Assembly (NCBI GenBank): GCA_021325025.1
Contig: JAJPHZ010000013.1
Location: 1-64,000, forward strand
Length of the DNA: 64,000 nucleotides
DNA from: Pseudomonadota bacterium
GTDB taxonomy: Bacteria; Desulfobacterota; Binatia; Binatales; Binataceae
Direction of reading: 5' to 3'
Below, in pieces: positions 18,436 through 26,669 of the stretch; the first letter of the stretch is position 1, and every line of letters begins with the position of its first letter. The notes under the pieces are model-generated. The model searched no databases and had not been told where the DNA came from. It saw only the letters and a program-made list of their open reading frames with translations. The position numbers were made by a program, and so were the translations under genes.

Positions 18436-19782
18436 TCACTTTAGCCAGCCGATACGCTCCTCCAGCACCCGCGCCAGTTCATTGATCGCAATCCGATCCT
18501 GAACCGTGGAGTCGCGGTCGCGCAAGGTAACGGTGTTGTCCTCCATCGTCTGGTGATCGATGGTGATGCCGAACGGTGTGCCGACCTCGTCCTGGCGCCG
18601 GTAGCGCCGCCCGATCGAACCGGCCTGATCGTAGGCGACCACGAATTGCCGTTGCAGCATCCGTAGCACTTCCTGTGCCTTTTCGGGCTGACCGCCCTTG
18701 CGCAGCAGCGGAAACACCGCCGCCTTGATCGGCGCCAGCCGCGGGTCAAGCCGCAGCACGATGCGCTCTTCGTTTTCCACCACGTCCTCGTCGTAGGAAT
18801 CGAGCAGGAAGGCGAGCAGGGCGCGATCGACGCCGGCGGCCGGCTCGATTACCCAGGGGCGAAAGCGCGAGCGAGTCTCCTCCTCGAAGTAGGTCAGGTC
18901 CTTGCCGCTGAATTCGGCGTGGCGGTCCAAATCGTAACTGCCGCGCTTGGCCACGCCCTCCAACTCGCCCCAGCCGAAGGGATAGAGGAATTCGATATCG
19001 GTAGTGCCGCGCGAATAATGCGACAGCTCGTCCTTCTCATGCGGGCGCAGGCGCAGATGGTCGGCGTTAATTCCGAATTTGACGTACCATCCAAAGCGTT
19101 CGGTCAGCCAGTATTCGAACCATTTGGCTTCCTCCTCGGGGTCGGGCTTGATGAAGAATTCCATCTCCATCTGCTCGAACTCGCGGGTGCGGAAGATGAA
19201 GTTGCCGGGCGTGATTTCGTTGCGGAAGGATTTGCCGATTTGCGCCACGCCGAAGGGCAGCTTGACGCGCTGGGTATCGACGATGTTGGGAAAATTGACG
19301 AAGATGCCCTGCGCGGTCTCCGGACGCAGATAGATGGTGCTGGCCGTGTCCTCGACCGGACCCATGAAGGTCTTCAACATCAAATTGAACTGGCGCGCCT
19401 CGGTCAGCTCGCCGCCGCATTCGGGACACCGGTTGCTGTCCAGATGGTCGGCGCGAAAGCGCTGCTTGCAGCTTTTGCAGTCCACTAGCGGGTCGGTGAA
19501 ACTTTGCAGATGGCCCGAGGCTTCCCAGGTGCGCGGATGCATCAGGATGGCGGCGTCCAGGCCCAGCACGTCCAGCCGCCGCTGCACCATCTCGCGCCAC
19601 CACGCCTCCTTGACATTGCGCTTGAGTTCGACGCCCAGCGGCCCGTAGTCCCAGGTCGAGCTCAGCCCGCCATAGATGTCGGAGGAAGGAAAGATGATCC
19701 CGCGCCGCTTGCACAGGTTGACCAGCTTCTCCATCGTAACCTTGCGCTGGGGCGCGGCTGCGGGTGCTTGTACCTGAGACAA
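18436..19782 (-). CDS. glyQS: Glycyl-tRNA synthetase, single-chain (alpha2) type
   Basis: About 448 residues of a class II synthetase of the dimeric type. It has KRRGIIFPSSDIYGGLSSTWDYGPLG at the N-terminus, the zinc-ribbon-like CKSCKQRF...CPECGGELTEARQFNLM, motif 2 EITPGNFIFRTREFEQMEMEFF, and the C-terminal anticodon-binding region. It charges tRNA-Gly. I prefer the TTG at 19782, which has AGGGAGG 5 nt upstream; the ATG at 19734 gives a shorter protein starting MEKLVNLC, and the track's TTG at 19806 has no ribosome site. The separate GlyQ/GlyS form is not seen here. Confidence 0.95.
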   Translation of the reverse strand: MSQVQAPAAAPQRKVTMEKLVNLCKRRGIIFPSSDIYGGLSSTWDYGPLGVELKRNVKEAWWREMVQRRLDVLGLDAAILMHPRTWEASGHLQSFTDPLVDCKSCKQRFRADHLDSNRCPECGGELTEARQFNLMLKTFMGPVEDTASTIYLRPETAQGIFVNFPNIVDTQRVKLPFGVAQIGKSFRNEITPGNFIFRTREFEQMEMEFFIKPDPEEEAKWFEYWLTERFGWYVKFGINADHLRLRPHEKDELSHYSRGTTDIEFLYPFGWGELEGVAKRGSYDLDRHAEFSGKDLTYFEEETRSRFRPWVIEPAAGVDRALLAFLLDSYDEDVVENEERIVLRLDPRLAPIKAAVFPLLRKGGQPEKAQEVLRMLQRQFVVAYDQAGSIGRRYRRQDEVGTPFGITIDHQTMEDNTVTLRDRDSTVQDRIAINELARVLEERIGWLK

Positions 19783-20004
19783 AATTGCCTCCCTCAAAAA
19801 GTTCAATGGGCCGCCGCCGCGCGATCGGCCGCGCCGGCCACGATTTAAAACCTTGCCTAAGTCATTGCCGGGGTCTCGGCAGGACTCATTGAAGCAGTGT
19901 ACCTTGCTGTCGGGCGCGAAAAAATTGGCGGCATCGCTTCAATGGGATTTTCGGCCGGCTCCGCCCCCGCTCGCGGACCCGCAAACCTGACCCCCGAACC
20001 AATT

Positions 20005-20027
20005 CCCCTTCCCTTTCAGGGAAGGGG
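20005..20027. terminator. Perfect 9-bp hairpin downstream of phosphodiesterase gene
   Basis: CCCCTTCCC (20005-20013), a 5-nt loop, then GGGAAGGGG (20019-20027), immediately downstream of the minus-strand gene ending at 20035. There is no convincing U-tract. Hairpins of this CCCTTTCAGGG style are common dispersed intergenic repeats in proteobacteria; compare the CTCTCCCTTTGGGAGAG hairpin at 22658. It may be a terminator or a REP-like unit. Confidence 0.5.
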
Positions 20028-20034
20028 CCAGGGG

Positions 20035-20589
20035 TTAGGTTTCTGGACAAAACCGGGCCAGGTCGATGATTTCGACCGAAAAACGGCCGCCCGGGTGGAT
20101 TTCCAGGATCCCCACCGTACCGGGCCGGTCCTCCAGATTGTGCGGCAAGGTGGCGCTGCCAGGATTGATCACCAGCGTGGCGCCGAAGCGGCGCGTGCCC
20201 TCGACGTGGCTGTGGCCCTGGATCAGGATATCGACCGGGCCGCCGAAATGGCGCTCCATCGCGTTGATGAACGCCGGGCCGGGAGTTTCATCGGGGGTGG
20301 GCAGTTCGTGCGCCAGGCCCACGCGCAAGCCCTCGATTTCCAGCAGATGGGTTTCGCGTACCCGCGCGTCGGGCTCCAGGCGATGGCGATGGTACTCGCT
20401 GCCTTCATCGCCGTTGCCGATTGCAACCAGCACTGGTGCGATCGCCGCCAGTTCATCGATCACGCGGTTGACGTAAACGTCACCGGCATGCATGACCAGG
20501 TCGACTTCGCGGAACGCCTCGAAGACGGCTTGGGGCAGCCGCTCGCAGGCTTCGGGAATATGGGTGTCGGCGATAAGTCCGATGCGCAT
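20035..20589 (-). CDS. YfcE/MJ0936-type metallophosphoesterase
   Basis: 184 residues with the compact calcineurin-like phosphoesterase fold. Motifs in order are IADTHIPE, VDLVMHAGDVYV, AIGNGDEGSEYH, GLAHE, IQGHSHVEG and VINPGSATLP. These provide the two-metal site, with GNGD taking the place of the usual GNCD. Family members hydrolyse phosphodiesters in vitro; the physiological substrate is unknown. No signal peptide, so cytosolic. It lacks an obvious ribosome site and is divergent from the lipoprotein gene at 20745. Confidence 0.88.
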   Translation of the reverse strand: MRIGLIADTHIPEACERLPQAVFEAFREVDLVMHAGDVYVNRVIDELAAIAPVLVAIGNGDEGSEYHRHRLEPDARVRETHLLEIEGLRVGLAHELPTPDETPGPAFINAMERHFGGPVDILIQGHSHVEGTRRFGATLVINPGSATLPHNLEDRPGTVGILEIHPGGRFSVEIIDLARFCPET

Positions 20590-20744
20590 TGTGAAGCGGC
20601 GGCGCGGCGCGCCGCACCATGGTTTGTATCATGCGGGCGTCGCGGGTTCCATCGAGGCCCGGCGATTGCGAGCAAACGCCCCGCTCTGCGAAGATGGCGG
20701 AAATAACGGGCTCATGGGCCAGCTTTTGTCCGGTGGGAGGCAAT

Positions 20745-21074
20745 ATGAAATCCAAGCGTGTGGTAATCGGGGCGGCGTTGGCGGCGGCGATGTTCGCCAT
20801 TGGATGCGGCCATCGGCTGGTCGCCAGCCCGGGCGAACATACGGTCAAGCTCTACCGCGATGAGGCGACTTACGAAAAAATCAAGGAACTGAAAAAACAG
20901 GGCGGACCGATCGCGATGCTGGGTCAGATGGGGGCGGCGTTCGTGACCAGGGAGTTGGACAATCACACCCCGGTGCGCATCATCTCGCAGGACTCCGAAG
21001 GCGCCCAGGTCGAGGTAACCGACGGTCCCGCCAAGGGCACACAAGGCTTCGTTGCCCGCGACAACCTCAGCTAA
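20745..21074 (+). CDS. Small lipoprotein with SH3-like domain
   Basis: 109 residues from ATG 20745, with GTGGGAGG upstream; the longer track ORF overlaps an upstream promoter region. The leader MKSKRVVIGAALAAAMFAIGCG has a basic n-region, a hydrophobic core and a Cys in IGC, close to a lipobox. The C-terminal TPVRIISQDSEGAQVEVTDG...GTQGFVARDNL reads like a bacterial SH3 domain, often involved in cell-wall binding. The central KIKELKKQGGPIAMLGQMG is helical. It converges with the PII gene 24 nt later. Exact role unknown. Confidence 0.75.
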   Translation: MKSKRVVIGAALAAAMFAIGCGHRLVASPGEHTVKLYRDEATYEKIKELKKQGGPIAMLGQMGAAFVTRELDNHTPVRIISQDSEGAQVEVTDGPAKGTQGFVARDNLS

Positions 21075-21098
21075 CCATGTGCGAAATTCAGCAGGGGA

Positions 21099-21554
<456 letters not shown>

Positions 21555-21683
21555 TTATCCACACGGCGCGCGGGGGCAAAGGGTCGCAATCTGGATGCCA
21601 CCGCGGGAACCAGCCGCACGCAATGCAGCCTCTCGCCGTTGCTTAAAATCAGAGCGATTGCTCATTAAGGCAGCGCGTTTGCT

Positions 21684-22295
21684 TTAGGCCGCCGACTCTT
21701 TTCCGCCTCGCCCCAGCATCGGTTCGCTGCCTGCGGCGAGTCGGCCGATGTTCTCCCGATGGCGCCAGACAACCAGCGCGGTCATCGCCAGAGAGACCAA
21801 AAAAAACTGTTCGTAGGAGCACAGCGCGACCGCAATCGGCAGCGCGAAAGCGGCCGCAATCGAGGCCAGCGACACGATGCGCGACGCGCCCAGTACCACC
21901 AAAAACACCGCGAGCAGGATGAGCGCCACCGAGCCGGGCGCCAGCCCCAGCCAGATGCCGAAGGCGGCGGCAACTCCGCGTCCGCCCGCAAAACCCAGGA
22001 AAATCGAGTAAACCGCACCGACCAGCGTGGCCAGCCCGATTAGCGCCAATCCCGTCTGGCTTACCTGCAGCGCATAGCCAATCAGAATCGGCACCAGCCC
22101 CTTGAGCAGGTCGCCGATAAATGTCAGTGCCGCGGCGGTCTTGCCGCCCGCCCGCCCGACGTTGGTCATCCCGATGTTGTGGGAGCCGACAGTACGTGGA
22201 TCGAAACCGTAAACCTTGCCGACCAGCACGCCGACCGGAATCGAGCCGATCAGGTAGGCCGCCGCCAGCACCAGGAGCGAAGCCACAGTTTGCAT
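21684..22295 (-). CDS. plsY: Glycerol-3-phosphate acyltransferase PlsY
   Basis: 203 residues with about five membrane helices. The three PlsY motifs are recognisable: SIPVGVLVGK at the N-terminus, GSHNIGMTNVGRAGGKTAA (in place of the more usual GSGNIGATN), and FLGFAGGRGVAAAFG. It transfers the acyl group from acyl-phosphate to glycerol-3-phosphate at the inner membrane, the first committed step of phospholipid synthesis. It is followed downstream by the PII gene across about 250 nt with no obvious gene. The ribosome site is weak. Confidence 0.93.
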   Translation of the reverse strand: MQTVASLLVLAAAYLIGSIPVGVLVGKVYGFDPRTVGSHNIGMTNVGRAGGKTAAALTFIGDLLKGLVPILIGYALQVSQTGLALIGLATLVGAVYSIFLGFAGGRGVAAAFGIWLGLAPGSVALILLAVFLVVLGASRIVSLASIAAAFALPIAVALCSYEQFFLVSLAMTALVVWRHRENIGRLAAGSEPMLGRGGKESAA

Positions 22296-22394
22296 GCGAT
22301 ACCTATCGAAACCAAAACGCGTAAACGAATCTTTGTCAGGACGCTATCCACCTCGCCGATATTCGAATCGGACCTTCCGGCGTCCTGTGGAGAA

Positions 22395-22472
22395 TGGTCG
22401 GGGTGACTGGATTTGAACCAGCGACTCCTGCGTCCCGAACGCAGTGCTCTGGCCAGGCTGAGCTACACCCCG
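22395..22472 (-). tRNA. tRNA-Pro (anticodon CGG)
   Basis: On the minus strand, CGGGGTG pairs with CACCCCG as the acceptor stem, then discriminator A and an encoded CCA. The anticodon stem CTGCG/CGCAG encloses loop TTCGGGA, giving anticodon CGG (codon CCG). The T-loop is TTCAAAT with stem GCTGG/CCAGT-like pairing. It lies between plsY and a palindrome-rich patch. Confidence 0.95.
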
Positions 22473-22569
22473 ACAACAACGGCTGGCCTTTCACCGGACC
22501 ATTTTTATAGCATCCGGCCGCGCAACAAAGCGAGATGGGTAGGCTGCGGGCGGACGAATTGACGGGCTA

Positions 22570-22630
22570 GCAGGGTGTTGAGGAAGTAGGATTCTGGAGT
22601 TTAGCAAGCAGGTGGTCCTCAACACCCTGC
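22570..22630. repeat. Perfect 15-bp inverted repeat downstream of tRNA-Pro locus
   Basis: GCAGGGTGTTGAGGA (22570-22584) is the exact reverse complement of TCCTCAACACCCTGC (22616-22630), with a 31-nt centre. Nearby CGGGCTAG occurs at 22562 and again around 22712. No ORF lies inside. The arrangement resembles a miniature inverted-repeat element or the footprint of one; it could alternatively form a long terminator hairpin. Confidence 0.6.
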
Positions 22631-22657
22631 ATAAAAACTGGCTTCCTTCCTTAATCT

Positions 22658-22676
22658 TCTCTCCCTTTGGGAGAGA
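22658..22676. repeat. 8-bp hairpin, REP-like
   Basis: TCTCTCCC (22658-22665), loop TTT, GGGAGAGA (22669-22676). It lies 28 nt beyond the 15-bp inverted repeat and just downstream of the EthD-like gene, so it could terminate that gene. The CTCTCCCTTTGGGAGAG form is a common dispersed intergenic palindrome in many bacteria. Confidence 0.5.
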
Positions 22677-22718
22677 TAAGAGAGAGGGAGCAGGCTGTGA
22701 AAATCGTTTTTCAACGGG

Positions 22719-23471
22719 CTAGGCGCGCAGCACGTACTCGCTGGTAAACAGCGGGTAGGAATCGGCGACGAATCGGGCGGCGTCCTTGGCGATTTCCACC
22801 TCGCCTTCCTCGGTCCCGCCCACGAAGCGCTGCTCGAGGTCCTCCAGGGTCGGGTAGAAAAGTTCCGCGCATCCGTGCCACACCGGAGCGTCAGGCGTCA
22901 GCGCCGCAATCACCCCGTTTTGCACGTAACGGGTCGCATAGCAGTGATACTTCTCTGCCGCGATGCGATGCTCGCGCCAGGCCTTCTCGGCGGCCTTGAC
23001 ATCGAGGTTCTCATAGCGGCGCGAGATGAACATCGACTTGACGCCCGGCGTGCGCTGACCCAATGGGGCCGGCGCCACCCGATCCCATTGCACCACCGGC
23101 GAGACCAGGTAGTGGTAGCATCGCGCGCCCATCTCGGCCAGGTCGTCGCGAATCAGCTCCTCGCCCGCCGGCGTGGCATACAGCCGCGCCGGATCCTTGA
23201 AATCCTCGAAGCTGTCGAACCACATCTCGGTAACTACATCAAAGGGCGGTGGATCGACCTCGCGATGGGCCGGCCTGGTCTTGCCGCGGAAGACGAGCCT
23301 GGCCTTGACGTCGACCAGGTCGACGACGTAGCGGCGGATGCGCGGGCAATGCAGCAGCACCAGTTGCGCGTGATGGTTCAGAAAGCGCTCGCGAAACGCG
23401 GCCCGGTCACGCCCCGCCTCGCAGGCGATGAGAGACATCACTTTTCGGCTCTTGACGGCTTGTTCTGCCAT
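22719..23471 (-). CDS. EthD-like protein, two dimeric alpha/beta-barrel domains
   Basis: 250 residues that appear to hold two ferredoxin-like alpha/beta domains of the EthD/dabb type. The first runs from KVMSLIACEAGRDRAAFRERFLNHHAQLVLL to residue 110 or so and includes FDVVTEMWFDSFEDFKDP. The second starts near VKSMFISRRYENLDVKAAEKAWREHRIAAEKY and includes HGCAELFYPTLEDLEQRF. Such proteins assist or catalyse steps in degradation of ethers and aromatics; the fused double form is less common. No signal peptide. A strong GGGGAGGTG ribosome site precedes the ATG. An LLM oxidoreductase lies divergently upstream. Confidence 0.78.
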   Translation of the reverse strand: MAEQAVKSRKVMSLIACEAGRDRAAFRERFLNHHAQLVLLHCPRIRRYVVDLVDVKARLVFRGKTRPAHREVDPPPFDVVTEMWFDSFEDFKDPARLYATPAGEELIRDDLAEMGARCYHYLVSPVVQWDRVAPAPLGQRTPGVKSMFISRRYENLDVKAAEKAWREHRIAAEKYHCYATRYVQNGVIAALTPDAPVWHGCAELFYPTLEDLEQRFVGGTEEGEVEIAKDAARFVADSYPLFTSEYVLRA

Positions 23472-23632
23472 CGCGCGGCACCTCCCCTGCGGTCCTTAAC
23501 GCTCACGGCAGAGCAATACCAAAAGCCGCCTCGCCGTGCCACGAAATCGCACCGATTGCCGCCGCGATACGGCCGTGATAGCGACTTCGCCATGAAGCCT
23601 GGACGCCCGGTCGCAAAGACGGAGGTAGGCCC

Positions 23633-24661
23633 GTGAATTCAGCACCCAAACTGCGCTTCGGAGTATGGTTTGACTTTCGCAACCCGCCACAATGGCGGCG
23701 CTCCTACGAAGACATCTACGCCGAGACGATTGAACAAATCGTTTGGGCCGAGGGGCTGGGTTACGAAGGTGCCTGGCTGAGCGAGCATCACTTCGCCCCT
23801 GATGGCTACTCGCCCTCGCCGGTGGTCATCGCCGCAGCCCTCGCGGTCAAGACCAAGCGGATGCGGATCGGCACTAACGTTCTGCTGCTTCCGCTCTACC
23901 ATCCGGTACGCCTGGCCGAGGATTGTGCGACCGTCGATATTCTGTCGCGGGGACGATTCGAACTGGGCGTCGGCCTGGGTTACCGTCCCAACGAGTTCGA
24001 GGGCTACGGGATTCCGTACCACGAACGCGCCGGGCGCACCAACGAAGCACTGCAGATTATCCGCCGGCTGTGGGAGGGGGAAACCGTCACCTTTCACGGC
24101 AAGTACTATCACATCGACGGCGCGCGCATCGAACCGCCGCCGGTACAGCGTCCGCGTCCGCCGATCTGGGTGGGCGGGCTGGTCAAGGCGGCGGCGCGCC
24201 GTGTCGCCCGCTACGGCGACGGCGTGATCGGCGCAGGCATCCGCGGGATATACGAAGCAGCCCGGATCGAGATGGCGGAAATGGGCGCCCAGGGGCGCGA
24301 TCCGGACAAACTGCGTGTCGCGGAAGGGATGCTGTGGCTGGTGGTATCGAACGATCCCGACCGCACCTGGCATGAGCTGGGCGCCAATCTGCTGCATGTC
24401 TTCCAAGACTATGCACCTGGCCTGGAGAAGGCGGGGATGGGCAAGCTGATGCCCTACCCCAAGGACGCCGCGGAGCTGCGCTCGATGCGCTACGTAAACA
24501 TCGTAACGCCCGAGGAAGCGGTTGCCATGATCAAGCATCACATCGCCGGGATGCCCGCCGAGCACTTCTGTTTCATGACTGTCCCGCCCGGCCTGCCGCC
24601 CAAGGTGATGTACCCCTACCTGGAGCTGTTCGCCAACAAGGTGATGCCGCACTTCCGGTAA
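23633..24661 (+). CDS. LLM-class flavin-dependent oxidoreductase
   Basis: 342 residues from a GTG start with GGAGGT upstream. Barrel features include LRFGVWFDFRNPP, AEGLGYEGAWLSEHHF, RIGTNVLLLPLYHPVRLAEDCATVDILSRGRFELGVGLGYRPNEFEGYGI and RPPIWVGGLVKAAARRVARYGDG. This is the luciferase-like monooxygenase pattern with FMN or F420 as cofactor. It differs clearly from the 404-aa LLM protein at 2009. It is divergent from the EthD-like gene and the two may share a promoter region of about 160 nt and a degradative role. Confidence 0.88.
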   Translation: MNSAPKLRFGVWFDFRNPPQWRRSYEDIYAETIEQIVWAEGLGYEGAWLSEHHFAPDGYSPSPVVIAAALAVKTKRMRIGTNVLLLPLYHPVRLAEDCATVDILSRGRFELGVGLGYRPNEFEGYGIPYHERAGRTNEALQIIRRLWEGETVTFHGKYYHIDGARIEPPPVQRPRPPIWVGGLVKAAARRVARYGDGVIGAGIRGIYEAARIEMAEMGAQGRDPDKLRVAEGMLWLVVSNDPDRTWHELGANLLHVFQDYAPGLEKAGMGKLMPYPKDAAELRSMRYVNIVTPEEAVAMIKHHIAGMPAEHFCFMTVPPGLPPKVMYPYLELFANKVMPHFR

Positions 24662-24900
24662 GGTCTTGGGCGTCGAGTCCTGAGAATCCTGCCTGCAGGG
24701 TTGTTGGTGTTGTGTGACGCGATGTCCGCCTCATCGCTCGCTCTACCACCATTTGTGTCAGCCTGTGGCGCCGGCCGGCGCGGCGGACCTTTGCTGAAAA
24801 ATTCGCGGCTTGTCGCCAGGCGGCGGTCTCGTCACACTTATTAGAAAGAACCCGTTGAAGCAGAATGCTTCGGGTCAGCCAACGCCTGAAGGAGATGCAT

Positions 24901-25389
24901 ATGACCCCCACCATCAAGCGCGGCCTAGGAGTGATTGCGTTCTGCACTGCCGCCCTGCTGCTGGCCGCGGCCGCTCGCGGCGCGGACAGCCGGCAAGCAG
25001 CGCCTGCGGCGGCCAGTCAGGCGGAAGCGGCCGCCCCGGCTCATCCCAGCCATGAGCAGCTCGCCAAGGAGATGGAAGCCGAACCCTGTCCGTGTATGAG
25101 GAGTAAAATGGGCATGACGCAGATGGGCAAAGGACCCGGCCCGATGCCCGGCATGGGCGGCATGATGGGGATGCCCGGTATGGAGATGGGCGGTATGGGA
25201 ATGATGCCCATGATGCATGAGCACATGCTGATGCACGTGATGATGCGTAACCCCAAACTGGCCGGCAAGATGATGCAGATGCGTGCCGACATGATGCGTG
25301 CGGTCGCCGACGTCCTGACCAAGTACGGCAAGGAGATGGAATCGGGCCAATGGCCTGCCGCCAAGGACAAGGGCAACGACAGCGACTAG
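24901..25389 (+). CDS. Methionine-rich exported protein, possibly metal-binding
   Basis: 162 residues from ATG 24901, with AAGGAG 6 nt upstream. A signal peptide (IKRGLGVIAFCTAALLLAAAARGA) is followed by an Ala/Pro-rich spacer and a CPC motif. Then comes an extreme Met/Gly/His stretch with repeats such as GMGGMMGMPGMEMGGMGMMPMMHEHM, and a helical tail. Met-rich motifs bind Cu(I) in periplasmic copper proteins such as PcoE- or CopK-like ones, which makes copper or silver binding plausible. No copper pump or regulator is adjacent. A hairpin with a U-run follows the stop. Confidence 0.78.
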   Translation: MTPTIKRGLGVIAFCTAALLLAAAARGADSRQAAPAAASQAEAAAPAHPSHEQLAKEMEAEPCPCMRSKMGMTQMGKGPGPMPGMGGMMGMPGMEMGGMGMMPMMHEHMLMHVMMRNPKLAGKMMQMRADMMRAVADVLTKYGKEMESGQWPAAKDKGNDSD

Positions 25390-25409
25390 CCCGATTTCAG
25401 GGCGGCTCG

Positions 25410-25441
25410 CGTTCGGCGGATTTTGGGACCGCGAACGTTTT
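25410..25441. terminator. Intrinsic terminator between convergent genes
   Basis: CGTTC-G-GCGG pairs with CCGC-GAACG (9 bp with a single bulged G) around a 9-nt loop, followed by TTTT on the plus strand. It lies about 20 nt after the Met-rich gene and 15 nt from the convergent acyl-CoA dehydrogenase stop. Confidence 0.65.
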
Positions 25442-25455
25442 CCGCCTGCGGAGGT

Positions 25456-26631
25456 TCAGCGGGCGCGGGGCAGGCCCAGGACGCGCTCGGCGATAATGTT
25501 GCGCTGGATTTCGGAGGTGCCGGCCTCGATGGTGTTGGCGCGCGAGCGCAGAAAGCCGTATTGCCAGCGCCCCGACTCCACTGAATAGGGTTGGCGTCCG
25601 GTCAGTTGACTGGCGGGCCCCTGAAGCGACATGGCGAATTCGTGCATGCGCTGATTGGTCTCCGACCAGACGATCTTCGACACCGAACCCTCGGGACCCG
25701 GTGTGCCGCCGCGCAAGATCGTGGAGAAGCTGCGATAAAGCGTGTACTTCAGCCCCTGCAAATCGACATAGAACTGCGCCAGTTGCTGGCGCACGCGCGA
25801 GTCCTTGAGCCGGCCCTGGTTGCGCGCCATGTTGACCATCTCGTTGTAGGTGATGAAGAAGCGCGCCGCTAGCGCCAGCGACATCGTGCCGCGCTCGTTG
25901 GCCAGCGTGGTCATCGCCACCTTCCATCCGTTGTTCAGCCCGCCCAGCAGGTTCTCGCGCGGCACGCGCACGTCTTCGAAGAACATTTCGTTGAACTCGG
26001 CGCCGCCGGTCATCTGACGCAGCGGGCGGACCGTAACGCCGGGGCTCTTCATGTCGACCAGCAGGTAGCTGAGTCCGCGATGCTTGGGCAAAGTGGGATC
26101 GGTGCGCACCAGCAGCATGCACCAGTCGGCGATGTGCGCCAGCGAGGTCCACACCTTCTGGCCGTTGACGATGAACTCGTCGCCGCGCAGCTCGGCGCGC
26201 GTGCGCAGTGAGCCCAGGTCGGAACCGGAGCCGGGCTCGGAAAAGCCCTGGCACCAGATTTCCTCGCACGACAGGATTTTGGGCAAGTAGCGTTTTTTCT
26301 GCTCGGGGGTGCCGTGGGCGATGATGGTGGGGCCGGCCAGCGACAGCCCCAGCACGTTGAGCGGTCCGGGCGCCTTTACCTTGGCGCACTCTTCATTGAA
26401 GATCGCCATCTCGATCGCGCTGGCGCCCTGCCCGCCGTATTCTTTGGGCCAGGCCATGCCCAAAAAGCCGTTCTCGTAGAGCTTGCGCTGCCAGTCGCGC
26501 AGCACCTCGACGTCGTCGCGGAACATCGCGCCGTAATCACCGCCGCCCGACCCTTTGGGCAGATTGGCTTCCAAAAACGCCCTGACGCGCGCTCTGAAAC
26601 GTTCCTCTTCGGGGCTGTAGCTCAGGTCCAT
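25456..26631 (-). CDS. Acyl-CoA dehydrogenase family protein
   Basis: 391 residues covering the full ACAD fold: an N-terminal helical domain, the beta-domain with CQGFSEPGSGSDLGSLRTRAE and VNGQKVWTSLAH, and a C-terminal domain ending TIEAGTSEIQRNIIAERVLGLPR. It should oxidise an acyl-CoA thioester using FAD and pass electrons to ETF. The position of the classical Glu (YEGT) reads EAGT, so the base is shifted or supplied elsewhere, as in several FadE-like subfamilies. The start has GAGGTGATC upstream. A DHH phosphoesterase gene lies upstream on the same strand. Confidence 0.9.
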   Translation of the reverse strand: MDLSYSPEEERFRARVRAFLEANLPKGSGGGDYGAMFRDDVEVLRDWQRKLYENGFLGMAWPKEYGGQGASAIEMAIFNEECAKVKAPGPLNVLGLSLAGPTIIAHGTPEQKKRYLPKILSCEEIWCQGFSEPGSGSDLGSLRTRAELRGDEFIVNGQKVWTSLAHIADWCMLLVRTDPTLPKHRGLSYLLVDMKSPGVTVRPLRQMTGGAEFNEMFFEDVRVPRENLLGGLNNGWKVAMTTLANERGTMSLALAARFFITYNEMVNMARNQGRLKDSRVRQQLAQFYVDLQGLKYTLYRSFSTILRGGTPGPEGSVSKIVWSETNQRMHEFAMSLQGPASQLTGRQPYSVESGRWQYGFLRSRANTIEAGTSEIQRNIIAERVLGLPRAR

Positions 26632-26669
26632 TGATCACCTCGAGTGCTGGCAGCCGCGCGGACGGACTT

